From IMG/VR virus record IMGVR_UViG_3300027839_000918, positions 1-48,476 of that record: a stretch of 48,476 nucleotides of DNA; one strand, given 5' to 3'. This stretch comes from a virus. The notes below the pieces were generated by a model. It was not told the origin of the DNA and ran no database searches. It saw nothing but the letters and a program-made list of their open reading frames with translations. Both the position numbers and the translations under genes were made by a program. The stretch's first letter is position 1, and every line of letters starts with the position of its first letter. This document shows positions 37,889 to 45,509 of the stretch, piece after piece.

Positions 37889-38336
37889 CCCCAACTGCTA
37901 CCCTGAGTATGAGGTGTCGCGTACTTTACTTTTGTCTGCGAATGTAAAACCAGAGCCTAAGCAAAGCACCCGCTTTACTTTGTCGGGACATGCGTACACC
38001 GATCCTAAGAAGAAAAAGTATTTGCAGAAATTAGTCCAAGAATTTTTGCGGAAGTTAGATGACAACTTCGCGCCCTTCGAGGGTCAGTTACGGGTGATGG
38101 TAGTTTATACTTTCCCGTGGCGCAAATCAGACGCTAAGGTTGCGCGAAATCAATCTTGGGCATATATGAACAAGCGCCCCGATGTTGATAATCTTTTCAA
38201 GCCAGTGGGGGACGCTTTACAAACTGCCGGAATTATCAAGGATGATGGTCAAATTGTAGAGGCGCTAGCCCGTAAAATTAGGGCCGAATCCCCCGGTATT
38301 TATGTGAGAATTGAGCAGCTAGTGGAACTTATTTAG
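37881..38336 (+). CDS. Holliday junction resolvase, RusA-like
   Basis: 151 residues from the ATG at 37881. It has the family core NKRPDVDNLFKPVGDALQTAGIIKDDGQIVEA, where the Asp residues bind the metal, preceded by VNVKPEPKQSTRF-type and VMVVYTFPW strands. It would cut four-way junctions made during replication and RecA-driven recombination. It is the last gene of the module; a weak terminator and a promoter follow. Confidence 0.85.
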   Translation: MSDPNCYPEYEVSRTLLLSANVKPEPKQSTRFTLSGHAYTDPKKKKYLQKLVQEFLRKLDDNFAPFEGQLRVMVVYTFPWRKSDAKVARNQSWAYMNKRPDVDNLFKPVGDALQTAGIIKDDGQIVEALARKIRAESPGIYVRIEQLVELI

Positions 38337-38345
38337 TACCTTTTT

Positions 38346-38367
38346 AACCTTAAAACAGGGGTTTTTT
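38346..38367 (+). terminator. Possible weak terminator after the resolvase gene
   Basis: AACCTT (38346-38351) with GGGGTT (38358-38363), including two G-U pairs, a 6-nt loop and a run of T. The stem is short and weak. Confidence 0.35.
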
Positions 38368-38412
38368 GTGTCTACTAAAGTCTTGAAGGGTAAATTGTCG
38401 ATATAAAAAGAG

Positions 38413-38441
38413 TTGACAAGGTAGCCCCTACCGGCTAGCAT
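38413..38441 (+). promoter_or_regulatory. Predicted promoter with dyad in the spacer
   Basis: TTGACA at 38413-38418, 17-bp spacer, TAGCAT at 38436-38441. The spacer carries TAGC-N8-GCTA (38422-38437), the same 16-bp dyad geometry as in the promoter at 45193. The 16-bp GTGC palindrome follows at 38460. Confidence 0.6.
38422..38437. promoter_or_regulatory. Dyad TAGC-N8-GCTA, site A
   Basis: Inverted repeat TAGCC / GGCTA with a 6-bp centre, placed between -35 and -10 and touching the first two bases of the -10. A second copy of the same geometry lies at 45201-45216. Confidence 0.5.
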
Positions 38442-38459
38442 CTAGGGACTCCAAACTTT

Positions 38460-38475
38460 GTGCTGACGTAGGCAC
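38460..38475. promoter_or_regulatory. 16-bp palindrome GTGC-N2-ACGT-N2-GCAC, site 4
   Basis: Sequence GTGCTGACGTAGGCAC, flanked to T-GTGC...GCAC-A. It begins 18 bp after the -10 of the predicted promoter, so it lies in the transcribed leader of the gene at 38513 and could block elongation or reinforce repression. Confidence 0.65.
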
Positions 38476-38512
38476 AAACTAAAACTTACTTTTGTGACGG
38501 AGTACAAACATT

Positions 38513-39472
38513 ATGGCGAAGGAAAAATCAATGGCGAAAAGAAAACGAAAAACAGCAACCGAAATTATAGAACCACTGGGCGGGCTATCGATGACCAGCG
38601 ACAAGCTAGTTGAAGTTAGCGGTGTCTGCCTTGACGTTTGGGATGGTTCTGATTCAACCTTTTTACCCATGCTAAAAAAAGATATGTCTGCTAGCGACCG
38701 CAAAAAAGCGGTGCGGGGAATCACTAAGCAGGCGTGTTTACTCGCTGATAAACTTTACGCGGTGATGGGTGAGACTCTGTACGAAATCCGTGAAAATTCT
38801 TACTGGAAAAATTGGACGTATGAAAGCGTCGATGGCTCCGCCGGTGTTAAAATCAAGTTTAAATCTTTTGAAGAATACTTGGAGAAGGAGTGCGAGGTAA
38901 AACGGCGCACTGCTTATTACTATATTAAAGTCTACGAAAAACTTATCGTTGAATTGGGAATACCTCCCCACATCCTTCGGACTGTGGAGTGGTCGAAGGC
39001 CAAAGAATTAGTCCCCTACATGGACAAAGACAACTGGAAAGATTTAATCAAAATTGCGAAGGATAAAACTGTCCGGGGGTTGCGCACATACCTTGCCGAT
39101 TTGGAAGGTGGCGGGGCATTAAAGAGCAAAGCTATCCACACTGATTTAATCAAGCGCTTGAATTTTAATTTAAGTGAAGAACAGCACGAGAACATCTTGC
39201 TCGCTTTTAAGATTGCTGCTAAGACGGCAGAAAGCAGTTCACAAGGAAATCTTTTGGATTTAATCTGCACCTCTTACATTGCAGAATCGCCAGACGATTT
39301 GGATGGCACGGATGGTTTGTTGGTTCAATTAGACCAGTTGGTGCGATCTGTTGAGCGTAACTTCGGTGTAAAATTAGAACTGGTAGAGGGAGGCTCATCT
39401 AAACCGGAATTGATTGGGGCCGGGGTTGGAGAGGGTGGTATAGAAGAATTTTTAGATGAGGAAGAAGTGTAA
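38513..39472 (+). CDS. Possible DNA-binding regulator (DUF3102-like)
   Basis: 319 residues, GGAG about 10 nt before the ATG. Basic N-terminus, then a helical region with ADKLYAVMGETLYEIRENSYW ... FKSFEEYLEKECEVKRRTAYYYIKVYEKLIVELGIPPHILRTVEWSKAKELVPYM, which looks like a helix-turn-helix (R-R-T-A-Y-Y-Y-I-K) and recalls DUF3102/phage ParB-like proteins. The C-terminus is acidic. It stands alone as a single-gene unit with its own promoter, two dyads upstream and a strong terminator downstream, which suggests a regulated, perhaps self-regulating, protein. The family assignment is tentative. Confidence 0.55.
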   Translation: MAKEKSMAKRKRKTATEIIEPLGGLSMTSDKLVEVSGVCLDVWDGSDSTFLPMLKKDMSASDRKKAVRGITKQACLLADKLYAVMGETLYEIRENSYWKNWTYESVDGSAGVKIKFKSFEEYLEKECEVKRRTAYYYIKVYEKLIVELGIPPHILRTVEWSKAKELVPYMDKDNWKDLIKIAKDKTVRGLRTYLADLEGGGALKSKAIHTDLIKRLNFNLSEEQHENILLAFKIAAKTAESSSQGNLLDLICTSYIAESPDDLDGTDGLLVQLDQLVRSVERNFGVKLELVEGGSSKPELIGAGVGEGGIEEFLDEEEV

Positions 39473-39483
39473 CGATCCTCCCC

Positions 39484-39535
39484 GTAGCGTGGGGGTTCGG
39501 TTTATGTGTTTTCCCGTCCCCCGCGTTACTTTTTT
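39484..39535 (+). terminator. Strong intrinsic terminator
   Basis: A 12-bp stem, GTAGCGTGGGGG (39484-39495) with CCCCCGCGTTAC (39518-39529), two G-U pairs, a 22-nt loop and six T. The next start codon is 11 nt past the T run. Confidence 0.85.
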
Positions 39536-39546
39536 ACTTGCAAACT

Positions 39547-40014
39547 ATGTTTGAAAAACAACTTGATGAATTCTATGACTTGCTATCGTCTCCAATTTAT
39601 TTGTACGTTCGCAAAAACTCAGGCAGATATTTTGTAGACAAAATAACAAAACGAGAAGATCGATTTGAGAGGCACCGATATTTGATCGAAGGAAATCAAT
39701 GTTCGTGTCTATCGTGGATGAAAGTGGGAAGGTGTAAACACTTAGAATGGCTGCAAGGAAATTTTGATCGACTAAATGGTGTGCCCGCAGCTACCGCCCT
39801 AGCCGCACTAAATGATCTGGTGCATCGAAGTACAAAGTTGTTTCCCAAGTCGCACAAAAAATGGTGGGTTGGCGCCGATCAAATTTCTGATATAGTAGCA
39901 GCTATCCAGTTAGAAACTATTGAACCTTTGGGATTTTCAAGACTCGTTACTATACAAACTATTAGAAAGTATAAATTAGCTTTTGTTTTTACCTATGAAG
40001 AAGGAGGACACTAG
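39547..40014 (+). CDS. SWIM zinc-finger protein
   Basis: 155 residues from the ATG at 39547; no Shine-Dalgarno is visible in the 11 nt after the terminator, and no other Met is close, so the start is unusual. Residues 52-65 form C-x-C-x8-C-x-H (CSCLSWMKVGRCKH), the SWIM zinc finger, preceded by the usual strand region (YLYVRKNSGRYFVDKITKREDRFERHRYLIEG). The rest is a small alpha/beta domain. SWIM proteins bind DNA or proteins and occur with MoxR-type ATPases and vWA proteins (for example YehQ with YehL and YehP in E. coli, from memory). The next two genes encode exactly such partners. Confidence 0.75.
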   Translation: MFEKQLDEFYDLLSSPIYLYVRKNSGRYFVDKITKREDRFERHRYLIEGNQCSCLSWMKVGRCKHLEWLQGNFDRLNGVPAATALAALNDLVHRSTKLFPKSHKKWWVGADQISDIVAAIQLETIEPLGFSRLVTIQTIRKYKLAFVFTYEEGGH

Positions 40015-40016
40015 AC

Positions 40017-41561
40017 ATGGCAGTTAAATCAGAATCGGCACACGTACCTATCACACTCGGAATCGTTACCTTAGTGGGTACCCCCGACAACGCACGATCC
40101 ATCGTAAACTTTTTTAACATTCAGAATTGCAAAGTTAAAAATTCGGCTACGCTTGATCTAAGTGATAACAGTTGCACTTGCGCAGTCGCTAAGTTTCGCA
40201 AGGTGAAAGGTGAATCGGATGGTAGTGGGTGCCTTCACCAATCGTTGATAAGTAAACCCACCGTGTTCCTTGGACACCACCCGGTGGGCGGTGGCGGGAT
40301 ACGGGGAATGTCTGAAACTGAGTTAGCTACTTGTGAAACACAAGCTATTAGCCGCATGGCCTTTGAAGATGTTTTTGTTGTACTACCTCAAAATGTAGGC
40401 GGTATTTTAGACCCTCACCTACCTGATTGTCACGCTAGCGATCTTTGCAAATATTTATCAGGCACCTCTAATAAGTTATCCGAACTTTATTCGGGTGACT
40501 CAGTGGATTCAACTGAGGTTCACACTATAAATCCGCGCCGGCTTTATCAGGAACTAAACAAAGCTGACTCTTTGCGTGATCCTAGTTTAACTTCAAAATC
40601 GGTAATTAACGCTGGCATGAAAGTAGATGCAATAGTTGCCACCGAGGGGGAAAGTAGATACGATGAGGAACTAACCAGCGGGGATTATTTGCACGATGCC
40701 CCCGCCACGGAAAAAGATTTGGGGGCTACTCCGTGGAAAATATGCAAACGTCCTAACCCTGCTTCCTTCTATGTCCAGCAGGGCGTATGGGAGCAGGGAC
40801 TCCGCGCACTCCATAGGGGCAAAAATGTACTGCTGACTGGTCCCTCGGGATGCGGCAAAACAGAATTAGCGCACCTGCTGGCTAAGTCGTTGGGACTCCC
40901 CACCGAGAGCGTAAACATGGGTGCAACTACCGAACCCCGAGACGTTTTAATAGGTACGGTAGAATTTGATCCTAAGCAGGGCACACACCTTTGTAGGTCA
41001 AGGTTTGCTCGTTTTGTGGGTAATCCATCCGGCATGGTTTTACTTGACGAAATTACACGAGGTGGCCGGGACGCAAACAACATATTACTTCCACTGCTTG
41101 ACCGCCAAGCGTACATTGCAATTGATGAGGAAGAAGGTGGTGCAATAGTTCGTCGAGGTGACAATATGTCCATTGTGGCCACTGCTAACATTGGTATGGA
41201 ATACACTGGGACTGAAGCGCTAGACATTGCTTTGCAGCAACGATTTCAGGTGGTGATCGATTTGTATTTTCCACCCATCGAATGGGAATCAAAAGTGCTA
41301 CAAGGTAGAACCGGAATTGACGCTACATCTGCAAATGTGTTGTGTACAATTGCCAACCAGCAACGAGTGCTGCAAGATGCTGGTGATTTTGTTGCTAATG
41401 TTTCAACCAGAATGTTATTAGAAGCGTCTGAATTAGTTGTCGATGGGTTTGATTTACTTACCGCTTGTCAGTATTCTATACTAAACAATTTTAGTAACGA
41501 TGGTGATGAGGCAAGCGAGCGGTCAAGGATTTTGCAAATCATACAAAAACACGTAGGCTAA
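40017..41561 (+). CDS. MoxR/CobS-type AAA+ ATPase with N-terminal SWIM-like motif
   Basis: 514 residues. Residues 53-74 contain C-x-C-x16-C-x-H (C53, C55, C72, H74), matching the SWIM consensus, so both this and the preceding protein may carry SWIM fingers. The AAA+ core has Walker A GPSGCGKT (275-282), GATTEPRDVLIG, Walker B MVLLDEI (D344, E345), a sensor 1 region SIVATANIG and the later arginine-finger-like region LQQRFQVVIDLYFPP. This order is that of MoxR/CobS-type ATPases, which remodel partner proteins together with vWA proteins. It is translationally close to both neighbours. Confidence 0.8.
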   Translation: MAVKSESAHVPITLGIVTLVGTPDNARSIVNFFNIQNCKVKNSATLDLSDNSCTCAVAKFRKVKGESDGSGCLHQSLISKPTVFLGHHPVGGGGIRGMSETELATCETQAISRMAFEDVFVVLPQNVGGILDPHLPDCHASDLCKYLSGTSNKLSELYSGDSVDSTEVHTINPRRLYQELNKADSLRDPSLTSKSVINAGMKVDAIVATEGESRYDEELTSGDYLHDAPATEKDLGATPWKICKRPNPASFYVQQGVWEQGLRALHRGKNVLLTGPSGCGKTELAHLLAKSLGLPTESVNMGATTEPRDVLIGTVEFDPKQGTHLCRSRFARFVGNPSGMVLLDEITRGGRDANNILLPLLDRQAYIAIDEEEGGAIVRRGDNMSIVATANIGMEYTGTEALDIALQQRFQVVIDLYFPPIEWESKVLQGRTGIDATSANVLCTIANQQRVLQDAGDFVANVSTRMLLEASELVVDGFDLLTACQYSILNNFSNDGDEASERSRILQIIQKHVG

Positions 41562-41593
41562 AATAGATAAACCTTTAAAGGGAGGATAAACAC

Positions 41594-43804
41594 ATGGCAT
41601 GGAATTGGTTTGAACCTATCGATTGGGACGGGGACGGTAGCGATGATTATTACGATTCCTCTATGCACCAACTCGCAACCAACGACTCTATGATGCGCGG
41701 CTCCCGCTTATCTTCGATGTGGGGCCAATATTCGCCCTCGCAAGATCGGGAGACAGCAGAGGCAACCGCGCAGGATATGTTGCGCATTAGAAATGCGGTT
41801 CGTAGTTTGTTAAAAGTACATGGTTTGCCTACCGGCACTTCGATTGAACTAGCAACCATTGGTCAACAGGCTATGGGATGCTGTACCTTTAGGGACCAAG
41901 ACAATAAAGAGCGCCCACTAATTTTATTAGATAAATCTATCTACGATTCTTGTGATGGAGAATATCAAAAAGCGTTAGATATTTATTGTGGAATCGGTTT
42001 ACATGAGGCTAGCCATGCAAATCACACGCGACTACTTTTTGATCTTCAGGATTTAGCAAATAGCGAACGGAAAGAGGACTGGTGTCACGACGAGTTTACC
42101 CGCCCTTTCAATGTAGGCTTAGCCGGTCGTGTCGCAATTTTTGCTGGACTCTTTGAAGATGAGCGAATAGAAAATCTTATACGGAAAGAGTCCCCCGGTT
42201 TTGTCGCATACGTTCAAGCGGCAAAGCGCGCCATCTTTGAAACAAAATCTTTTGGGGAGGCGTTGGGTCTGTGGGACACGGCAAATGATATGGATCGTTT
42301 GACTATGCTTGCCTTTGCATTCATTCGATGCCCCCATGTCGTCAAGGACAAGCAGAAAACATTTTCCCTAATCGATGGCAAGGTACCGTGGGACGATTTT
42401 AGAACCATGTTTGCATCGGTCCCTGCTTCAGAGTCGCAAGTGGTAGTTGCAGCCCGAAAATTAGAGTGCTATTTTGATAAAGCACGGACCCTATACAGTG
42501 ATGCAATTAAAGAGACTTTAGGCGAGACTGCGGAGACACGTAATGATGCGGAGGAAAATATAAAAAGTCTTTCGGAGGATGAGCAAGAACGTCTTAAAAG
42601 GTTGTTGGCTCAATTCGATGCCGATGCCGCCGATAAAGACTATCACCACCAATTGAATGAACTGCAAGATCAAGCAGAGGGCATTCATAAGGAAATTAGC
42701 GGCGATTCGAAAAGTCAAACACCGGAGCAAATTGCCGCCGCGATTAAAGATGACCAATTAAACGATAAAGATGACAGTAAAATTGAAAAGCTGAAAGCTA
42801 ACGAGGAACTTGTTCACGAACTACGAAAGGGGCGATTTAGTTTACTCGATTTACAGGAAGCATTGCGCCAAGCGTCTACGGTTACGGATTGCCTTAATGT
42901 GGCGGAAACGCGGGAAGTCCATCGCAACGAGGAGCAGCGCATAACTTTTCTTGAAGATTGGGAATGGGGTGACATACTACCACGTAAAAATGTTGTAATA
43001 CATCCTAAACCCGACCGTAGCAAATATAAGGTTTACAAAGATTCGGTAGCAGACGAGATACGCCGGATGCAAAACATTTTTCGGTTACGGTTAGGGACTC
43101 GGAAGCACCGCGAAACAGAACGTAAATCGGGGCGTATTCATCGACGCCGGTTAGCTCGCAGCAAATCTACAGATCGATTGTTTTATCGCAAGACGGAAAA
43201 ACAAGATCAAGGGGTGGCCCTATGCTTACTTCTAGACGAATCGGGGAGTATGGGGCGTGCCGAGCGTTTGGGGATGCCGTCGAGTGACAGAGGCCGCAAG
43301 GCAGCCGCCACGTTGCAAATTGCCGTTCTAATGGCCGAAGCATTGAAAGGTGTTCCCGGTGTTGAGTTGGAAGTGTATTCGTACTCGAGTTGCGGTGCTT
43401 CCCACCAGGATAATCAAGTAAAATACCTGTACGGAAAATGCAATCCGGATGCCGCCAGTATTGCAAACTATACTGAGGACGGCATGGAAAATTATGATCA
43501 CCTTGCAATTAAAACTGCGGTGAACTTATTCAAAACAAATACGGTAAACAAACATCGTATGATGATAGTTATTTCTGACGGCCAACCGTGGGGCAACAAT
43601 TACGGCGGGGATGATGCCAACGAAGCGACTAAAAAGGAAGCGTTGGCAGCCGAGAAAGCAGGTGTCAAAATCTTCCACATAGCTATTGAGAATTTCAAAA
43701 ATGATAAAATGTTTAAGCACTCGATTAAGTTTACCGACATACCTGAGTTGATGAACCAGATGCGCCGAATGATAACCCGACTGGTTACGGAGGCTACCGA
43801 ATAA
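41594..43804 (+). CDS. CobT-like vWA protein with N-terminal HExxH metallopeptidase-like motif
   Basis: 736 residues, GGGAGG 10 nt before the ATG. Residues 137-141 are H-E-A-S-H followed by ANHTRLL, and E188/E190/E193 in FEDERIENLI could be the third zinc ligand, so a gluzincin-like peptidase fold is likely. The centre is an acidic, helical linker rich in Asp, Glu and Lys. The C-terminal vWA domain has an intact MIDAS: D548-x-S-x-S (LLDESGSMG), a Thr/Asp region (YTEDGMENYD) and VISDGQPWG. It pairs with the AAA+ gene as CobT with CobS or vWA with MoxR. Confidence 0.8.
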   Translation: MAWNWFEPIDWDGDGSDDYYDSSMHQLATNDSMMRGSRLSSMWGQYSPSQDRETAEATAQDMLRIRNAVRSLLKVHGLPTGTSIELATIGQQAMGCCTFRDQDNKERPLILLDKSIYDSCDGEYQKALDIYCGIGLHEASHANHTRLLFDLQDLANSERKEDWCHDEFTRPFNVGLAGRVAIFAGLFEDERIENLIRKESPGFVAYVQAAKRAIFETKSFGEALGLWDTANDMDRLTMLAFAFIRCPHVVKDKQKTFSLIDGKVPWDDFRTMFASVPASESQVVVAARKLECYFDKARTLYSDAIKETLGETAETRNDAEENIKSLSEDEQERLKRLLAQFDADAADKDYHHQLNELQDQAEGIHKEISGDSKSQTPEQIAAAIKDDQLNDKDDSKIEKLKANEELVHELRKGRFSLLDLQEALRQASTVTDCLNVAETREVHRNEEQRITFLEDWEWGDILPRKNVVIHPKPDRSKYKVYKDSVADEIRRMQNIFRLRLGTRKHRETERKSGRIHRRRLARSKSTDRLFYRKTEKQDQGVALCLLLDESGSMGRAERLGMPSSDRGRKAAATLQIAVLMAEALKGVPGVELEVYSYSSCGASHQDNQVKYLYGKCNPDAASIANYTEDGMENYDHLAIKTAVNLFKTNTVNKHRMMIVISDGQPWGNNYGGDDANEATKKEALAAEKAGVKIFHIAIENFKNDKMFKHSIKFTDIPELMNQMRRMITRLVTEATE

Positions 43805-43805
43805 C

Positions 43806-43997
43806 GTGCCACGAGGCGACCACGTATCGATTTGGTTTGCAAACGAAGATCGATGGTTGTTTGAAACCATCGAAGCGTTACAAGATAGTTTCTTAGACGC
43901 GGGATTGCCTATAAGTAAATCGCAACTTATGGTGGCAATCATAAAATGTGGGATTACAGAATATGCCAAGCAAACGAAAGATAAACTTTCGGAATAA
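43806..43997 (+). CDS. Small RHH-like protein, tandem paralog 1
   Basis: 63 residues from a GTG start one base after the preceding stop. VSIWFANEDRWLFETIEAL ... PISKSQLMVAIIKCGITEY follows a strand-helix-helix pattern like ribbon-helix-helix DNA-binding proteins. It resembles the next gene's product. Probably a transcription factor-like or partner protein; not proven. Confidence 0.5.
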   Translation: MPRGDHVSIWFANEDRWLFETIEALQDSFLDAGLPISKSQLMVAIIKCGITEYAKQTKDKLSE

Positions 43998-44169
43998 AGA
44001 TGAGTGGTTGGTTACGCTTATCGATGGTATTGTAAGCACCAAGAAAAAGTTGGGGTTTAAAACATCGTTTAGTTACGAGTTGGTACGATTAGCGAAGAAA
44101 GGTTTGATTGACAGCGCAGAGGGTGCGGCTATTGATCGAAAAGTGATAGATGATATTGCCAAAGGCTGA
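43963..44169 (+). CDS. Small RHH-like protein, tandem paralog 2
   Basis: 68 residues from the ATG at 43963, overlapping paralog 1 by 35 nt. INFRNKDEWLVTLIDGIVSTKKKLGFKTSFSYELVRLAKKGLIDS aligns with the neighbour's VSIWFANEDRWLFETIEALQ ... SQLMVAIIKCGITEY. Such overlapping tandem copies suggest a heterodimer or duplicate regulators. Confidence 0.5.
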   Translation: MPSKRKINFRNKDEWLVTLIDGIVSTKKKLGFKTSFSYELVRLAKKGLIDSAEGAAIDRKVIDDIAKG

Positions 44170-44419
44170 TCTAAATGATTTTGTAGCGTTTGTTAAACGT
44201 GGGTTTGGCGTGTCGGCTACGCTTCACGATTCCCCAATGCAATCGGAATACGCTCGATTTATGTTAGGGGGCAGATTGTTTATTGTGTCGGCCTATGATG
44301 GCTCTGAAAACTTGTTAGAAATTTTGAGTGGTGACAAAAACGGTTTACAGGAACTTGGGAAAACTTGGATGGCCTACATCTACGACACCGAAAAAGAAGA
44401 TGACGATATAGAACTTTGA
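44150..44419 (+). CDS. Hypothetical protein
   Basis: 89 residues, ATG overlapping the previous gene by 20 nt with a weak binding site. The sequence (LNDFVAFVKRGFGVSATLHD, ARFMLGGRLFIVSAYDGSENLLEIL) suggests a small alpha/beta fold with an acidic tail. No family recognised. Confidence 0.5.
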   Translation: MILPKADLNDFVAFVKRGFGVSATLHDSPMQSEYARFMLGGRLFIVSAYDGSENLLEILSGDKNGLQELGKTWMAYIYDTEKEDDDIEL

Positions 44420-44437
44420 AAGGCCGGAGCGTTAAAC

Positions 44438-44914
44438 ATGAAATCGAAACATATGGGGAATAACCCAGAAGATATGCAAGACATGATCGATGAGTGGAAG
44501 GACATTCAACGGCGCAAATTTCAGGTTGAAGAAGCAGAAAGTCGATTAACACAAAAATTGGAATCGTATGTTGGAGATCAATTAGCGCCTTCGTTTATTT
44601 TCACCGGCATCACTTCGGAGTTGGTACTTAAACCAAGATTAAATGTGACGTATAAAAAAGAGCGAGGTGAAATTCATCCGCTAGAGAAACTACAAACAGA
44701 ATTTCCCGATCTTGCATCGATGGTCCGTGCCAGCTATAGTGAATCCGGTTCAAAGATAAAACTTTTGCTTTTAAAGTACCACGAACCCAACCACGGCAAT
44801 CTCTCAGCTAAGAACACCGCGTTAGCAGAAGAATTGATACAGCACCGAAAAGTTAAAAAAGGTAAGCCTACCATCAGTATTCAGGATGCAAAAAATGACC
44901 CCCCAAGTATTTAG
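44438..44914 (+). CDS. Hypothetical protein
   Basis: 158 residues, GGAG upstream. An N-terminal helix (MIDEWKDIQRRKFQVEEAESRLTQKLESYVG) is followed by LVLKPRLNVTYKKERGEIHPLEKLQTEFPDLASMVRASYSESGSKIKLLL. The pattern is vaguely like proteins that accompany phage recombination systems, but I cannot assign a family. Confidence 0.5.
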   Translation: MKSKHMGNNPEDMQDMIDEWKDIQRRKFQVEEAESRLTQKLESYVGDQLAPSFIFTGITSELVLKPRLNVTYKKERGEIHPLEKLQTEFPDLASMVRASYSESGSKIKLLLLKYHEPNHGNLSAKNTALAEELIQHRKVKKGKPTISIQDAKNDPPSI

Positions 44915-45143
44915 CGATGTTGAGCGCAGGTTAGATGGTTATTGCGTGATGGTGGAAAATCTTTCGGGTTGGAATATTGCACCTGCCCACACGCCGACCG
45001 AGTACGTATTCCGTACGTTTGATGATGCTCTAGATTATGGCGACCAAGCGGTGGGTGACCACATCGGATGGAAAATCATTCCGTTTTTCGTAGGCCGGCG
45101 GCACGAAGAAAAAAACTTTGGGAATTTTAAGTTTTGCCCTTAA
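44895..45143 (+). CDS. Hypothetical protein
   Basis: 82 residues from the ATG at 44895, with AGGA about 8 nt upstream; a start at 44886 is possible. It begins in the end of the preceding gene. VMVENLSGWNIAPAHTPTEYVFRTFDDALDYGDQAVGDHIGWKII is a compact alpha/beta pattern. No family recognised. Confidence 0.5.
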   Translation: MTPQVFSDVERRLDGYCVMVENLSGWNIAPAHTPTEYVFRTFDDALDYGDQAVGDHIGWKIIPFFVGRRHEEKNFGNFKFCP

Positions 45144-45167
45144 AACACGGTGTTTTTGGGGTGTTTT
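45142..45167 (+). terminator. Possible weak hairpin after the gene at 44895
   Basis: AAAACAC (45142-45148) can pair with GTGTTTT (45161-45167), or AAAACA with TGTTTT (45151-45156). There is no clean T run after the longer stem, so terminator activity is doubtful. Confidence 0.25.
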
Positions 45168-45192
45168 CGGACTAACTAAATTAAAGATGGGG

Positions 45193-45220
45193 TTGCAACC
45201 TAGCCGATATAAGCTAAGAT
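45193..45220 (+). promoter_or_regulatory. Predicted promoter with dyad in the spacer
   Basis: TTGCAA at 45193-45198, 16-bp spacer, TAAGAT at 45215-45220. The spacer includes TAGCC and the dyad TAGC-N8-GCTA (45201-45216), as in the promoter at 38413. It would drive the small genes from 45260 on. Confidence 0.5.
45201..45216. promoter_or_regulatory. Dyad TAGC-N8-GCTA, site B
   Basis: The same 16-bp geometry and the same position relative to the -10 as site A at 38422-38437, although the central 8 bp differ. Probably a shared operator or extended promoter element. Confidence 0.5.
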
Positions 45221-45259
45221 GGTGGAGTATCTGACCTATGACTTTTGGAGGACAAACCT

Positions 45260-45460
45260 ATGGACTACTTACAAATTGCCGACATGCTGAACAAACATCC
45301 GAAAGCAGTGCGCCAAGCGGTCGCATACCTTGAGGCTCGCGACACGGTTTTTAATTACAGCGAGACCTCTAGTGGACGGAAGATCTTTTCTTCGGACTGC
45401 ATCGAGAAAATCATTTGTGGATTCGGACTGAACCCCGACGACTACGCAGGGAAGGGCTAA
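45260..45460 (+). CDS. Small HTH protein
   Basis: 66 residues from the ATG at 45260 with TTGGAGGA about 8 nt upstream. YLQIADMLNKHPKAVRQAVAYLEARDTVFNY is a good helix-turn-helix/winged-helix pattern, followed by a short wing (SSGRKIF). It is the first gene after a predicted promoter. It may be a regulator of phage genes and a candidate to bind one of the dyads described here. Confidence 0.55.
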   Translation: MDYLQIADMLNKHPKAVRQAVAYLEARDTVFNYSETSSGRKIFSSDCIEKIICGFGLNPDDYAGKG

Positions 45461-45509
45461 GCTAAACGATTTGTACCTTTTGTAAATCTTTTTGTTGGAG
45501 GACAGAAAC

